Source: Nonomuraea spiralis
GTDB taxonomy: Bacteria; Actinomycetota; Actinomycetes; Streptosporangiales; Streptosporangiaceae
NCBI RefSeq assembly: GCF_014648435.1
Contig: NZ_BMRC01000006.1
Coordinates: 62,001-126,000, forward strand
Direction: 5' to 3'
DNA: 64,000 nt
Part shown: positions 16,607-26,688 of the stretch, piece by piece
How positions within the stretch are numbered: position 1 is the stretch's first letter
Layout: every line of letters starts with the position of its first letter
The notes under the pieces: model-generated
What the model was told of the DNA's origin: nothing
The model's input: only the letters and a program-made list of their open reading frames with translations
Database searches by the model: none
Position numbers and translations under genes: made by a program

Positions 16607-17905
16607 TCAGGCCGTCGCCGGCTCCGGCCCGCGCGGCGCGCGGACGGCGACGGGGGCGTCGTCGAGCGGCTGCGGCGGCGCGTTGAACACCGCCTCGTCC
16701 AGGCGGCCCTCCGAGCGGGCCACCAGGACCGGGACGACCATCTGGCCCGCGACGTTGGTCGCGGTACGGATCATGTCGAGGATCGGGTCGATCGCCAGCA
16801 GCAGGCCGACGCCCTCAAGCGGCAGGCCCAGCGTGCTCAGCGTGAGCGTCAGCATGACGATCGCGCCGGTCAGTCCGGCCGTGGCGGCCGAGCCGACGAC
16901 CGAGACGAACGCGATCAGCAGGTAGTCCCCCACCCCGAGGTGCACGCCGAACACCTGGGCCACGAAGATCGCGGCGAGCGCCGGGTAGACCGAGGCGCAG
17001 CCGTCCATCTTGGTGGTGGCGCCGAAGGGCACCGCGAAGGAGGCGTAGTCGCGGTCCACGCCGTTGCGCTCGACGGTGACGCGCTGGGTCAGGGGCAGCG
17101 TGCCGACCGAGGAACGGGAGACGAAGGCCAGCTCGATGGCGGGCCAGGCGTTGCGGAAGAACGTGATCGGGTTGACCTTGCCCCAGACCGCGAGCAGGGT
17201 CGGGTAGACGGCCAGCAGGACGATGAAGCAGCCGACGTACACGCCGACGCTGAACTTGGCCAGCGGGGCCAGCAGGTCCCAGCCGTAGGTGGACACGGCC
17301 TTGCCGATGAGACCGGCGGTGCCGATCGGGGCCAGGCGGATGACCCACCACAGGGCCTTCTGCACCAGCTCAAGGATCGAACGGCTGAGGTTGAGGAACG
17401 GCTCGGCCTTCTCCCCCACCGCCAGGGCCGCCGCCCCGAGGACGACTCCCAGGAAGACGATCTGGAGGACGTTGACCTCGGTGAAGGCCGTGACGATGTT
17501 GGTGGGCAGGATGCCGGTGACGAAGTCGAGCCAGGTGCCGGCGCCCTCGGTGTCCACGGCCTTGGCGGCGCCGGTGTCGAGGGTGACGCCCTGGCCGGGG
17601 TTGATGATCAGGCCGAGCCCGATCGCGAACGCGACCGAGACGAACGCGGTGATGAGGAACCACATCAGGGTCTTGGAGGCCAGCCGGGCGGCGCCGTTGA
17701 CGTTGCGCAGGTTGGCCACGCTGACCAGTACGGCGGTGAACACCAGCGGCGGCACGGCCAGCTTGAGCAGCTGGACGAAGAGCTTGCCGACCTGGGTCAG
17801 CGTCTCGGCCAGCCAGGCCACGTCCCAGATCTTGGCGACGAACCCCAGGGCGATGCCGGCCACGAGGCCGAGCAGAAGCTGAAGGGAGAAGGTGAATCTC
17901 TTCAC
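16607..17905 (-). CDS. Dicarboxylate/amino acid:cation symporter (DAACS/SLC1 family)
   Basis: 432 residues, eight-helix transporter with two re-entrant loops. HP1 serine motif is SRSSVGTLPLTQRV (about 267-280), the TM7 motif region GATTKMDGCA, and TM8 AIDPILDMIRTATNVAG. The family normally carries dicarboxylates, glutamate or aspartate. Unusual: TM7 NMDGT is KMDGC (Lys299 for Asn), and the TM8 aspartate that usually follows NVxG is Gln388. Both positions help form Na+ sites in archaeal homologues, so coupling may differ. GTG 17905 has only a weak SD. A Crp-like palindrome lies about 210 bp upstream. Confidence 0.9.
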   Translation of the reverse strand: MKRFTFSLQLLLGLVAGIALGFVAKIWDVAWLAETLTQVGKLFVQLLKLAVPPLVFTAVLVSVANLRNVNGAARLASKTLMWFLITAFVSVAFAIGLGLIINPGQGVTLDTGAAKAVDTEGAGTWLDFVTGILPTNIVTAFTEVNVLQIVFLGVVLGAAALAVGEKAEPFLNLSRSILELVQKALWWVIRLAPIGTAGLIGKAVSTYGWDLLAPLAKFSVGVYVGCFIVLLAVYPTLLAVWGKVNPITFFRNAWPAIELAFVSRSSVGTLPLTQRVTVERNGVDRDYASFAVPFGATTKMDGCASVYPALAAIFVAQVFGVHLGVGDYLLIAFVSVVGSAATAGLTGAIVMLTLTLSTLGLPLEGVGLLLAIDPILDMIRTATNVAGQMVVPVLVARSEGRLDEAVFNAPPQPLDDAPVAVRAPRGPEPATA

Positions 17906-18152
17906 GGGAGGAAGGCTCCGGAAGTCAGGCACGCCAAAGCGAAGGGGGCATGCGGGTGAGGAAGGGGGGTCTGGGGACGCGCTGGTCAGCGACAGAGGGA
18001 TCCGTGCAGACGGCACAGATCCACGTGCAGACGCTCGACGAGCCGCACGATCACCACGGAGAACCTCACAGGGACGTACAACACCATGCGAATCGGGGCA
18101 TATTCCCCCACGCATTGTGACGTGCGTCACACCCTTCCGGAGCCGTCCGGCG
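17906..18152. other. Intergenic region upstream of the symporter
   Basis: About 250 nt between the LLM oxidoreductase stop and the symporter start, both minus strand. It holds the Crp-like site at 18116-18131 and an AT-richer stretch around 18090-18115. No convincing gene or assignable -35/-10 pair was seen. Confidence 0.5.
18116..18131. promoter_or_regulatory. Crp-like palindrome
   Basis: TGTGA-CGTGCG-TCACA is a perfect 5-6-5 match to the Crp consensus half-sites. The inner bases also pair, CG...CG, giving TGTGACG/CGTCACA. It lies between the LLM stop and the symporter start. Regulation of the symporter by a Crp/Fnr-family protein is inference. Confidence 0.6.
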
Positions 18153-19193
18153 TCAGCCCGCCAGTTCCTTGACCTTCTCCAGCAGCCGGACACGCTCCTC
18201 ATGGGTACGCCCCAGCGGCGCCACGTTGAGCGTCGTCACCCCCGACTCCTTCAGCGCCTGGATCCGGTCGCGGACGAACCCCTCGCTGCCGATCAGCGAC
18301 ATGTTCTCCAGCAGCTCGGCGGGCACCAGCGCGGCGGCCTCGTCCTTCTTGCCCTCCAGGTAGAGGTCCTGGATCCGCTCGGCCTCCTTCTCGTAGCCGT
18401 AGCGCCTGGCCAGGTCGTTGTAGAAGTTCTTGCCCTTGGCGCCCATGCCGCCGATGTAGAGGGCCGCCATCGCCCGGCCGAAGTCGCGCAGCCCGGCCAC
18501 GTCGTCGCCGATCGCCAGCGTCGCCTGGGCGATCACGTCGAGCTCGCCCAGCTCGGGGTCGCGCCTGGCCTTGCCGGCGGCCAGCGCGGGCCCCCACACC
18601 TCGGCGGCCTTCTCCGGGTAGTAGAAGATCGGCTCCCAGCCCTCGGCCAGCTCGGCGGTCATCTCGACGTTCTTGGGGCCGATGGCGGCGACCACGATCG
18701 GGATGCGCGGCCGTACCGGGTGGTTGATGATCTTGAGCGGCTTGCCCAGGCCGGTGCCCTCGCCGGCGGGCAGCGGCACGGTGTAGTTGCGGCCGGCGTG
18801 CTCCAGCCGCTCACGCCGCCACACCTTGCGGCAGATCTCGATGACCTCGCGGGTACGCCCGATCGGCGCGGTGTACGGCACCCCGTGGAAGCCCTCGATG
18901 ACCTGCGGCCCCGAGGTCCCGATGCCCAGCGTGAAACGCCCGTCGGAGACGAAGTCCATGCCCGCGGCGGTCATGGCCAGCAGCGTCGGCGTACGGGAGT
19001 AGATCGGCAGGATGCCCGAGGCGATCTGCACGCGTTCGGTCTTGGCCGCGATGTACCCCATCTGGCTGACGGCGTCGAAGCTGTACGCCTCGGCGACGAA
19101 GACGATGTCGAGGCCGGCCTTCTCGTAGTCGGCCAGCTCGGCGACCGTCTCCTTGAAGCCGCCCGAGTAGTTGAGTGCCATACCGATGCGCAT
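18153..19193 (-). CDS. LLM class F420-dependent oxidoreductase
   Basis: 346 residues of luciferase-like TIM barrel. Conserved segments: MRIGMALNYSGGF at strand 1, LDIVFVAEAYSFDAVSQMGY, the non-prolyl cis peptide region IASGILPIYSRTPTLLAMTA, and GRFTLGIGTSGPQVIEGFHG. This is the F420-type branch (mycobacterial Rv-like LLM oxidoreductases) rather than FMN luciferases, judged by the GTSGPQVIEGFHG signature. Substrate unknown. ATG 19193 follows GGGAGC at five bases. It is transcribed away from the EEP gene at 19287, giving a divergent promoter region of under 100 nt. Confidence 0.9.
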   Translation of the reverse strand: MRIGMALNYSGGFKETVAELADYEKAGLDIVFVAEAYSFDAVSQMGYIAAKTERVQIASGILPIYSRTPTLLAMTAAGMDFVSDGRFTLGIGTSGPQVIEGFHGVPYTAPIGRTREVIEICRKVWRRERLEHAGRNYTVPLPAGEGTGLGKPLKIINHPVRPRIPIVVAAIGPKNVEMTAELAEGWEPIFYYPEKAAEVWGPALAAGKARRDPELGELDVIAQATLAIGDDVAGLRDFGRAMAALYIGGMGAKGKNFYNDLARRYGYEKEAERIQDLYLEGKKDEAAALVPAELLENMSLIGSEGFVRDRIQALKESGVTTLNVAPLGRTHEERVRLLEKVKELAG

Positions 19194-19286
19194 GCCGGGC
19201 TCCCGATGAACCGAATGTTGTTCCGTTGCGACGTCAACAGGTTAGCGTGTCGGCGTGTCGCACGGCGAAGCACTAGCCTGGTTCGG

Positions 19287-20174
19287 GTGCTGAGCCGGGT
19301 CGTCGTCATCGTCTCCGCAGTGGTCGCCCTGACCCTGGCGGGACATCAGCTGATCCCGGCTCTCGGCGGGTTCACGCCGGTGCTGGAGAGCCTGCTGCCG
19401 TGGATGGGGCTGGCGGTGCCGCTGCTGCTGCTCCTCGCCGTCCTGGCCCGTTCCAGGGCGGCCGCGCTCGCGGCCCTCGTGCCCGGCCTGGTGTGGGCGG
19501 CGATGTTCGGCTCGACGGTGCTGGCCACGCCGCCCGGCGGCCCCAGCGACGTGTCCGTCGGCACGGTCAACGTCGGCGTGCGCAACAGCGCCTCCGGCGA
19601 GGCGGTCAAGGCCATCGCCGAGGACCTCGGCCTGCTGGCCGCGCAGGAGCTGACGCCCGGCGGCCCCGCGGCCAAGCAGCTCAACAAGATGTTCCGCTAC
19701 CACTACACGGTCAGCACGGTCGGCCTGTGGAGCCGCTACCCGCTCAGCGAGACCAGCCCGCTCGACGTCGGCATGGGCTGGCCGCGGGCGCTGCGCGCGG
19801 TGGTGAGCACCCCCAAGGGCAAGGTCACCGTCTACGTCATGCACCTGGCCTCGGCCAGGCCCGGCCACACCGCCTCCCGCGACGCCTCCCTGGCGCACGC
19901 CCGCAAGCTCGTCGACGCCGACCCCAGCAAGCGCGTCCTGCTGCTCGGCGACCTCAACACCGCCACCACCGACCGCGGCATGCACGGTCTGACCCCGCCG
20001 CTGACCGACGCCCAGAGCGTCGCCGGCGACGGGTTCGGGTTCACCTGGCCCTCGGAGTTCCCGATCACCCGGCCCGACCACATCCTGTTCAGGGGCATGA
20101 CGGCGACCAGCGCGGGCGTGGCCCCGGCGACCGGCAGCGACCACCGCGCGGCCATCGCCTCCCTGCGCCTCTAG
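19287..20174 (+). CDS. Membrane-anchored endonuclease/exonuclease/phosphatase (EEP) family protein
   Basis: 295 residues. Two or three N-terminal membrane helices (about 1-80) lead into an EEP fold: VGTVNVGVRN at the first strand, a catalytic glutamate in LLAAQELTP, the Asp-Asn pair in LLLGDLNTATTDRG, RPDHILFRG and the terminal SDHRA motif with catalytic His. The active site should face outward. Substrate (phosphodiester lipid, DNA or other) cannot be told. GTG 19287 has no SD; TAGCCT (19274-19279) lies exactly 7 nt upstream, suggesting a leaderless mRNA. The stop overlaps the convergent nucleotidyltransferase by four bases. Confidence 0.82.
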   Translation: MLSRVVVIVSAVVALTLAGHQLIPALGGFTPVLESLLPWMGLAVPLLLLLAVLARSRAAALAALVPGLVWAAMFGSTVLATPPGGPSDVSVGTVNVGVRNSASGEAVKAIAEDLGLLAAQELTPGGPAAKQLNKMFRYHYTVSTVGLWSRYPLSETSPLDVGMGWPRALRAVVSTPKGKVTVYVMHLASARPGHTASRDASLAHARKLVDADPSKRVLLLGDLNTATTDRGMHGLTPPLTDAQSVAGDGFGFTWPSEFPITRPDHILFRGMTATSAGVAPATGSDHRAAIASLRL

Positions 20175-20746
20175 CGCGTCCCGGGCGGCTCCAGCGCTCC
20201 CGCGGCGGCTTCCAGGTCGCGTGGCGTGTCGATGTCGGCCGGGTCGCCGTGCTCGTCGCAGGCGACCTCGGTGACCAGCTCGGGATGCGCCTTCAGGTAC
20301 GGCCGCGCCCCCACGTCGCCCGCCGCCAGCTGCGCCACCCCGGCGAAGTGCTCACGCCCGATCAGCACCGGGTTCCGCCGCCGTCCCCCGTACGTGGCCA
20401 CCGCCAGCCGGGCGCCCGACTCCCTCAGGGCGCGTACCGCGCCGGCCCGTACGAGGGGCTGGTCCACCAGCGCGACCACCACGGCCTCCGCCTCCGGCGG
20501 CAGCGCGGCGAGCCCGGCCCGCAGCGAGGAGCCCATGCCGGAGCGCCAGTCCGGGTTGCGCACGGTGACCGCCCCGCGCACCTGCACGGTCGCCGCGCCG
20601 AGCACGACCACGACGGGATGGCAGCCGCCCTCCTCCAGCAGGCGCACGCCGCGGTCCACCAGCCGCTCGCCCCCGAGCTCCAGCAGTGCCTTGGGCCGGC
20701 CCAGCCGGGAGCCCTCCCCCGCGGCCAGCAGCAGCCCGGCGATCAC
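20171..20746 (-). CDS. MobA/MocA-like NTP transferase
   Basis: 191 residues. The nucleotidyltransferase signature LLLAAGEGSRLGRPKALLEL opens the protein; ALVDQPLV carries the metal-binding Asp and RNPVLIGREHF follows. The family adds CMP or GMP to the molybdopterin pterin. MocA-type members accompany xanthine-dehydrogenase-type enzymes. GTG 20746 overlaps the XdhC-like stop by GTGA, so the two are coupled. Last gene of the coxD-coxE-xdhC set. Confidence 0.85.
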   Translation of the reverse strand: MIAGLLLAAGEGSRLGRPKALLELGGERLVDRGVRLLEEGGCHPVVVVLGAATVQVRGAVTVRNPDWRSGMGSSLRAGLAALPPEAEAVVVALVDQPLVRAGAVRALRESGARLAVATYGGRRRNPVLIGREHFAGVAQLAAGDVGARPYLKAHPELVTEVACDEHGDPADIDTPRDLEAAAGALEPPGTR

Positions 20747-21834
20747 GCGGACTCCCCGTGGATGCGCCCGCCCGTCCGCGACAGCGGCCGGCCCGAGCCG
20801 CCCCACCGGAGCTGGATCAGCTCGGCGGCGATCGACACGGCCGTCTCCTCCGGCGTACGGGCGCCGAGGTCGAGGCCGATGGGCGACCTCAGCCGGGCCA
20901 GCTCGTCCTCGGTGAGCCCCGACTCGCGCAGGCGGGCCAGCCGGTCCTCGTGCGTACGGCGCGAGCCCATGGCCCCGATGTAGCCCGCCCGCGTCCGCAG
21001 GGCCACCTCCAGCAGCGGCACGTCGAACTTGGGGTCGTGCGTCAGCACGCAGATCACCGTGCGCTCGTCCACCTGCACCGAGGCCAGGTAGTCGTGCGGC
21101 CACTTGACGACCACCTCGTCGGCCTCGGGGAAACGCTTGGCGGTGGCGAAGACCGGCCGGGCGTCGCAGACGGTGACGTGGTAGCCGAGGAACTTGCCCA
21201 CCTTGGCCACGGCCGCGGCGAAGTCGATCGCCCCGAACACCAGCATGCGCGGCGGCGGCGCGAACGACTGGACGAACACCGACAGGTCGTCCAGCCGCCG
21301 CTCGCCGTGCCCGCCGTAGTGCCTGATGCCGGTCAGGCCCTGGGCCAGCATGCCGCGCGCGTCGTCGTCGACGGCCTCGTCGAGGCGGTCGAGCCCGAGC
21401 GTGCCCGAGGAGCGGTCGGGCCAGACGATCCGGCGGGCGCCGATCGTGCCGGGCCCGGCGACGATGGTGGCGACGGCGACCGGATGGTGGGCCTCGACGG
21501 ACGCCCAGATCTCGCCCAGCTCGGGGAAGGTCTCGATGGAGACCGGCTCGACCAGGATGTCGATGATGCCGCCGCAGGTCAGGCCGACGGCGAAGGCGTC
21601 GTCGTCGCTGACCCCGTACCGCTGGAGGACGGGCGCGTCGGCCTCGGAGGCCAGCTCGAAGACCGCGCCCTCGACGCACCCGCCGGAGACGCTGCCGACC
21701 ACCTCGTCGCCGCGTACGGCCATCGCGGCCCCGGGCGGGCGCGGCGCGCTGCTGAACGTGCTCACCACGGTCGCCAGCCCGAACCTGAGCCCCGACCTCC
21801 ACCACCGCATGATCTCCGGGAGCACGTCACGCAT
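20743..21834 (-). CDS. XdhC/CoxI family molybdenum-hydroxylase maturation protein
   Basis: 363 residues with an XdhC_CoxI N-domain (ATVVSTFSSAPRPPGAAMAV, then VSGGCVEGAVFE with its conserved Cys, and LTCGGIIDILVEPV) and a Rossmann-like XdhC_C domain (MLVFGAIDFAAAVAKVGKFL, CVLTHDPKFD, GYIGAMGSRRTHEDRL). Such proteins bind molybdenum cofactor, help sulfurate it and insert it into xanthine or CO dehydrogenase. ATG 21834 overlaps the VWA gene by eight bases. No hydroxylase subunit gene is in the window. Confidence 0.9.
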   Translation of the reverse strand: MRDVLPEIMRWWRSGLRFGLATVVSTFSSAPRPPGAAMAVRGDEVVGSVSGGCVEGAVFELASEADAPVLQRYGVSDDDAFAVGLTCGGIIDILVEPVSIETFPELGEIWASVEAHHPVAVATIVAGPGTIGARRIVWPDRSSGTLGLDRLDEAVDDDARGMLAQGLTGIRHYGGHGERRLDDLSVFVQSFAPPPRMLVFGAIDFAAAVAKVGKFLGYHVTVCDARPVFATAKRFPEADEVVVKWPHDYLASVQVDERTVICVLTHDPKFDVPLLEVALRTRAGYIGAMGSRRTHEDRLARLRESGLTEDELARLRSPIGLDLGARTPEETAVSIAAELIQLRWGGSGRPLSRTGGRIHGESA

Positions 21835-22900
21835 GGGCGAGCCTTTCGCTGAGTTCCTCGTACGCGGCCAGGCTGTGCCCGGCCACCAGGTCGTCCAGGT
21901 ACGGCAGGGCGGCCCGCATGCCCCCGGTCAGCGGCCGGTAGTCCTCATACCCCTTGTGTGGATTGACCCAGATGAGCCGGTGGGCCTGCCGGGACAGCCT
22001 GGCGAGCTGGGCGCCCAGGAGCGCGGGGTCACCCCGTTCCCAGCCGTCGGAGGCGATCACCACGATCGCGCCCCGCGCGCTGTGCCGGGCCAGGTACTCC
22101 TTGAACTCCTCGCCGAGCCGGGTGCCGCCGCTCCAGTCGGGGATGGCCTTGGAGGCCTCGTTCAGCGCCGTGCCGGGGTCGCGGTGGCGCAGCTCGGCGG
22201 TGACCTCGGTGAGCCGGGTGCCCACGGAGTAGACCCTCGTGGCCCGCGGCTCGCTCCTGACCAGCGCGTGCGCGAAGCGCAGCAGGGTCTCGGCGTAGGG
22301 GGCCATCGACCCGCTGACGTCCACGAACAACACCACCCGCCGGGGCCTGGTGGTGTGCCGCCGGTGCCGGAGCCTGGCCACCTCGCCGCTGCGCAGCGCC
22401 TCACGTACGGTGCGGCGCTGGTCCAGCCCGCCCCGGTGGGCCGGCTCGAAGCGGCGCGAGCGGCGCGCGGCCCGGCCGTTCCTGAGCATGGCCAGCATCC
22501 GGTGCACCTCGGCCCGCTCGGCCTCGGTGAGCCGGGCCACGTCCCGGTGCCGCAGCACCTCGGCGCGGCTGGCCGTGGCCGGCGCCGCGCTGTCCTCGCC
22601 GCCCTCGCTCCCGCCGCCGTCGTCCGCCGCCAGGTGCCTGGTGACGCTGGTGGTGCCGGTACGGGCCACCGCCGCCCGCCGCCCCCCGAAGTACGCGGCG
22701 AAGCAGCGGTCGTAGCGGGGCAGGTCGTCGGGCGTGGCGCACAGGGTGAGCCGGCCGGCCCAGTAGACCTCGTCCTGGTCGTTGACGTCGAGGTGACCGA
22801 GGGCCTTGAGCAGGCTCTGCGTACGCTCGTGGTCGGCGCCCACGCCCGCCGCGCGCAACGTCCTGACGAAGCCCGTCACGGTCCGGACCAGCTCATCCAT
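21827..22900 (-). CDS. CoxE-like VWA domain protein
   Basis: 357 residues. The C-terminal VWA domain has an intact MIDAS start VVLFVDVSGSMAPYAETLLR and a threonine in the GGTRLGEE loop plus ASDGWERGDP. An Arg-rich central region (GRAARRSRRFEP) precedes it. CoxE pairs with the CoxD ATPase in maturation of the CO dehydrogenase Mo-Cu site or related enzymes. ATG 22900 lies inside the end of the upstream coxD-like gene (overlap eight bases), indicating coupled translation. Confidence 0.9.
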   Translation of the reverse strand: MDELVRTVTGFVRTLRAAGVGADHERTQSLLKALGHLDVNDQDEVYWAGRLTLCATPDDLPRYDRCFAAYFGGRRAAVARTGTTSVTRHLAADDGGGSEGGEDSAAPATASRAEVLRHRDVARLTEAERAEVHRMLAMLRNGRAARRSRRFEPAHRGGLDQRRTVREALRSGEVARLRHRRHTTRPRRVVLFVDVSGSMAPYAETLLRFAHALVRSEPRATRVYSVGTRLTEVTAELRHRDPGTALNEASKAIPDWSGGTRLGEEFKEYLARHSARGAIVVIASDGWERGDPALLGAQLARLSRQAHRLIWVNPHKGYEDYRPLTGGMRAALPYLDDLVAGHSLAAYEELSERLAHA

Positions 22901-23759
22901 GCGACAGCAGCCCGTTGCCCAGGACGGCGGCGATGTCCTCGCGGTACTTCAGCGCCGCGCCCAGCGTGGCCGCGGCCAGGTCGGGATCGAGCTCCCTGGC
23001 GCCCAGCGTGAGCAGCGCCTCGGTCCAGTCGAGCGTCTCGGCCACGCCCGGCGGCTTGACCAGCCCGGCCTGCCGCATCCGCTCGGCCGTCCGCGCCACC
23101 TGGGTGGCCAGCTCCTCGGTGCAGCCGGGCAGGCGGCGCAGCAGGATCGCGACCTCGCGGTCGAAGCTCGGGTGCTCCAGCCAGTGGTAGAGGCAGCGCC
23201 GCTTGAGCGCGTCGTGCACCTCGCGGGTCCTGTTGGAGGTCACCACGACCACCGGGGGCGTCCTGGCCCTGATCGTGCCCAGTTCGGGGATGGTGATGGT
23301 GAAGTCGGAGAGCACTTCGAGCAGGAACGCCTCGAATTCGTCGTCGGCGCGGTCGATCTCGTCCACCAGCAGCACGCTCGGCTGGGTCTCGACGGCCTTC
23401 AGCAGGGGGCGGGCGATCAGGAAGCGGCGGTCGTAGATCTCCCCCTCCAGCCGGGCGGCGTCGGTGATCCCGGCGGCCTCGGCGGCCTTGAGGTGGAGGA
23501 GCTGGCGGGCGAAGTCCCAGTCGTACAGGGCCTGGGCCGCGTCGAGGCCCTCGTAGCACTGCAGCCGGATCAGCGGCGCCTTGAGCAGCGTTCCCAGGGT
23601 CTTGGCCAGCTCGGTCTTGCCGACGCCCGCCTCCCCCTCCAGGAACAGCGGCCGTCCCATCCGCAAGGCCAGGAAGGCGGCCGTGGCCAGCCCTCGGTCG
23701 GCCAGGTAGGCGTGCCGGTCGAGGAGCTCGATGAGCTTGTCCGGCGACTCGATGTCCAT
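22893..23759 (-). CDS. CoxD-like MoxR-family AAA+ ATPase
   Basis: 288 residues. Walker A GEAGVGKTELAKTLG (about 41-55), Walker B VLLVDEIDRADDEFE, sensor 1 VVTSNRTREVHDALKRRC with arginine finger, and sensor 2 region. The sequence 'PLIRLQCYEGLDAAQALYDWD' is typical of CoxD/NorQ-type ATPases. It is the partner chaperone of the adjacent VWA protein. ATG 23759 gives MDIESPDKLIELL; a GTG at 23783 would add eight residues. First gene of the four-gene set, with no visible hydroxylase genes on either side. Confidence 0.9.
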   Translation of the reverse strand: MDIESPDKLIELLDRHAYLADRGLATAAFLALRMGRPLFLEGEAGVGKTELAKTLGTLLKAPLIRLQCYEGLDAAQALYDWDFARQLLHLKAAEAAGITDAARLEGEIYDRRFLIARPLLKAVETQPSVLLVDEIDRADDEFEAFLLEVLSDFTITIPELGTIRARTPPVVVVTSNRTREVHDALKRRCLYHWLEHPSFDREVAILLRRLPGCTEELATQVARTAERMRQAGLVKPPGVAETLDWTEALLTLGARELDPDLAAATLGAALKYREDIAAVLGNGLLSHG

Positions 23760-23851
23760 TGCCCTGATTGTCCGCCGCAGCACGCCTTCAGGCTACGTCG
23801 CCACCCCGCTCCGGCGACATCGGCTCGCGCGGGCCGCGCGGCAGAAAGGGG

Positions 23852-24310
23852 TCAGTCGCCGGATTCGGACGCCTCACCGCGCTCGCGGATCAGCGCGGCC
23901 AGCTCGGCCGTGGCCCGCCGGGCGCGGGCCTTCTCCGAGCCCTGGATGCCCATGGCGCCGATCGTCCGGCCGTCGGAGAAGTCGATCTTCGGCCACGGGT
24001 CGCCCACCAGGAGGGTCACGTCGATGACCTCCGGCCAGGTGTAGCGGTGGACGCGCAGCGCGTTGACGACGGTCAGGCCCTGCTCGTCGGCCTCGACGCG
24101 GACCCGGCCCAGCAGGTGGAGCACGTACGCCACCGCCAGGCCGAAGGCCACGATCGCGATCCGGTCGGGCAGCTTGAACGGGTCGGCGATGAAGATCGCC
24201 ATGATGACCGCCCCTGCCACGACCAGCACGGCGAAGCCGTAGGGCACGATCCGGCCCCGGCTGGGACGCCAGGTCACGGGCAGGGGCGGTGAGGTCACGG
24301 GCTCGGGCAC
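23852..24310 (-). CDS. PH-domain (bPH) membrane protein
   Basis: 152 residues with two N-terminal membrane helices (about 21-43, IVPYGFAVLVVAGAVIMAIF, and 49-66) and a small bacterial PH-like domain (VRVEADEQGLTVVNALRVHR, then TWPEVIDVTLLVGDPWPKID, GRTIGAMGIQGSEKARARRA). Genes of this type follow ribH in many actinomycetes; function unknown. GTG 24310 has no SD, but TAGGTT (24317-24322) lies 6 nt upstream at the end of ribH, so it may have its own leaderless transcript. Confidence 0.82.
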   Translation of the reverse strand: MPEPVTSPPLPVTWRPSRGRIVPYGFAVLVVAGAVIMAIFIADPFKLPDRIAIVAFGLAVAYVLHLLGRVRVEADEQGLTVVNALRVHRYTWPEVIDVTLLVGDPWPKIDFSDGRTIGAMGIQGSEKARARRATAELAALIRERGEASESGD

Positions 24311-24329
24311 GAGGGAAACCTACCGCAGC

Positions 24330-26043
<1,714 letters not shown>

Positions 26044-26047
<4 letters not shown>

Positions 26048-26688
26048 ACGGCTGCCACCAGTTCGGGACGGGCCGCGCGGTACTCGCGCAGCCACTTGAC
26101 GAAGCCCGCCAGGACCATGACGAAGAAGACGCCGTAGACGGCGCCGGAGACGTACAGACCGGACTTGAACGCGACCGGCACACCCACCAGGTCGACCAGC
26201 ACCCACACGATCCAGAAGTCGACCAGGGCCCGGCCCTGCGCCCACGTGGCGACCGCGCCGCCGACGAAGATGTAGGCGTCGGAGGCCACCACGCCCAGCG
26301 GCGCGCCCGGGTACCACGACAGGTCGAACGTCTTGAACAACACGGTCACGAGCACGGTGCCCACCGCGAGCGCCGCGATCATCGTCGTCCGCTCGCGGCT
26401 CGTCGCCGGCCGGACGGTCAGGGCGTGCTCCTGGGTGCCGCGCCGCCACCTCCACCACCCGTAGATCGCCAGCGCGGCGAACAGGGCCTGCTTGAGCGCG
26501 TTGCCGGTGACGTGCGCGCTGATCGAGGCCAGGAACAGCAACACCGAGCCGGTGAACTGCACCGGCCACGTCCACAGGGACTTGCGCATCGCGAACGCCA
26601 CCGTGGCGAGGGCGAAGACGTTGCCGAGCAGGTCGGTCCACTTCACCGGCAGACCGAAGATGTCAATCGATGCGTCCACCCAGCTCAT
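26044..26688 (-). CDS. ribM: PnuC-family transporter, probable riboflavin transporter RibM
   Basis: 214 residues with about seven membrane helices and PnuC motifs: [48 protein letters not shown] near helix 3, and [20 protein letters not shown]. PnuC proteins move vitamin precursors by facilitated diffusion. Those inside actinobacterial rib operons (RibM of Streptomyces davaonensis and relatives) take up riboflavin. Assignment to riboflavin rather than nicotinamide riboside rests on the operon and its FMN riboswitch. ATG 26688 overlaps the ribE stop by ATGA. Confidence 0.88.
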
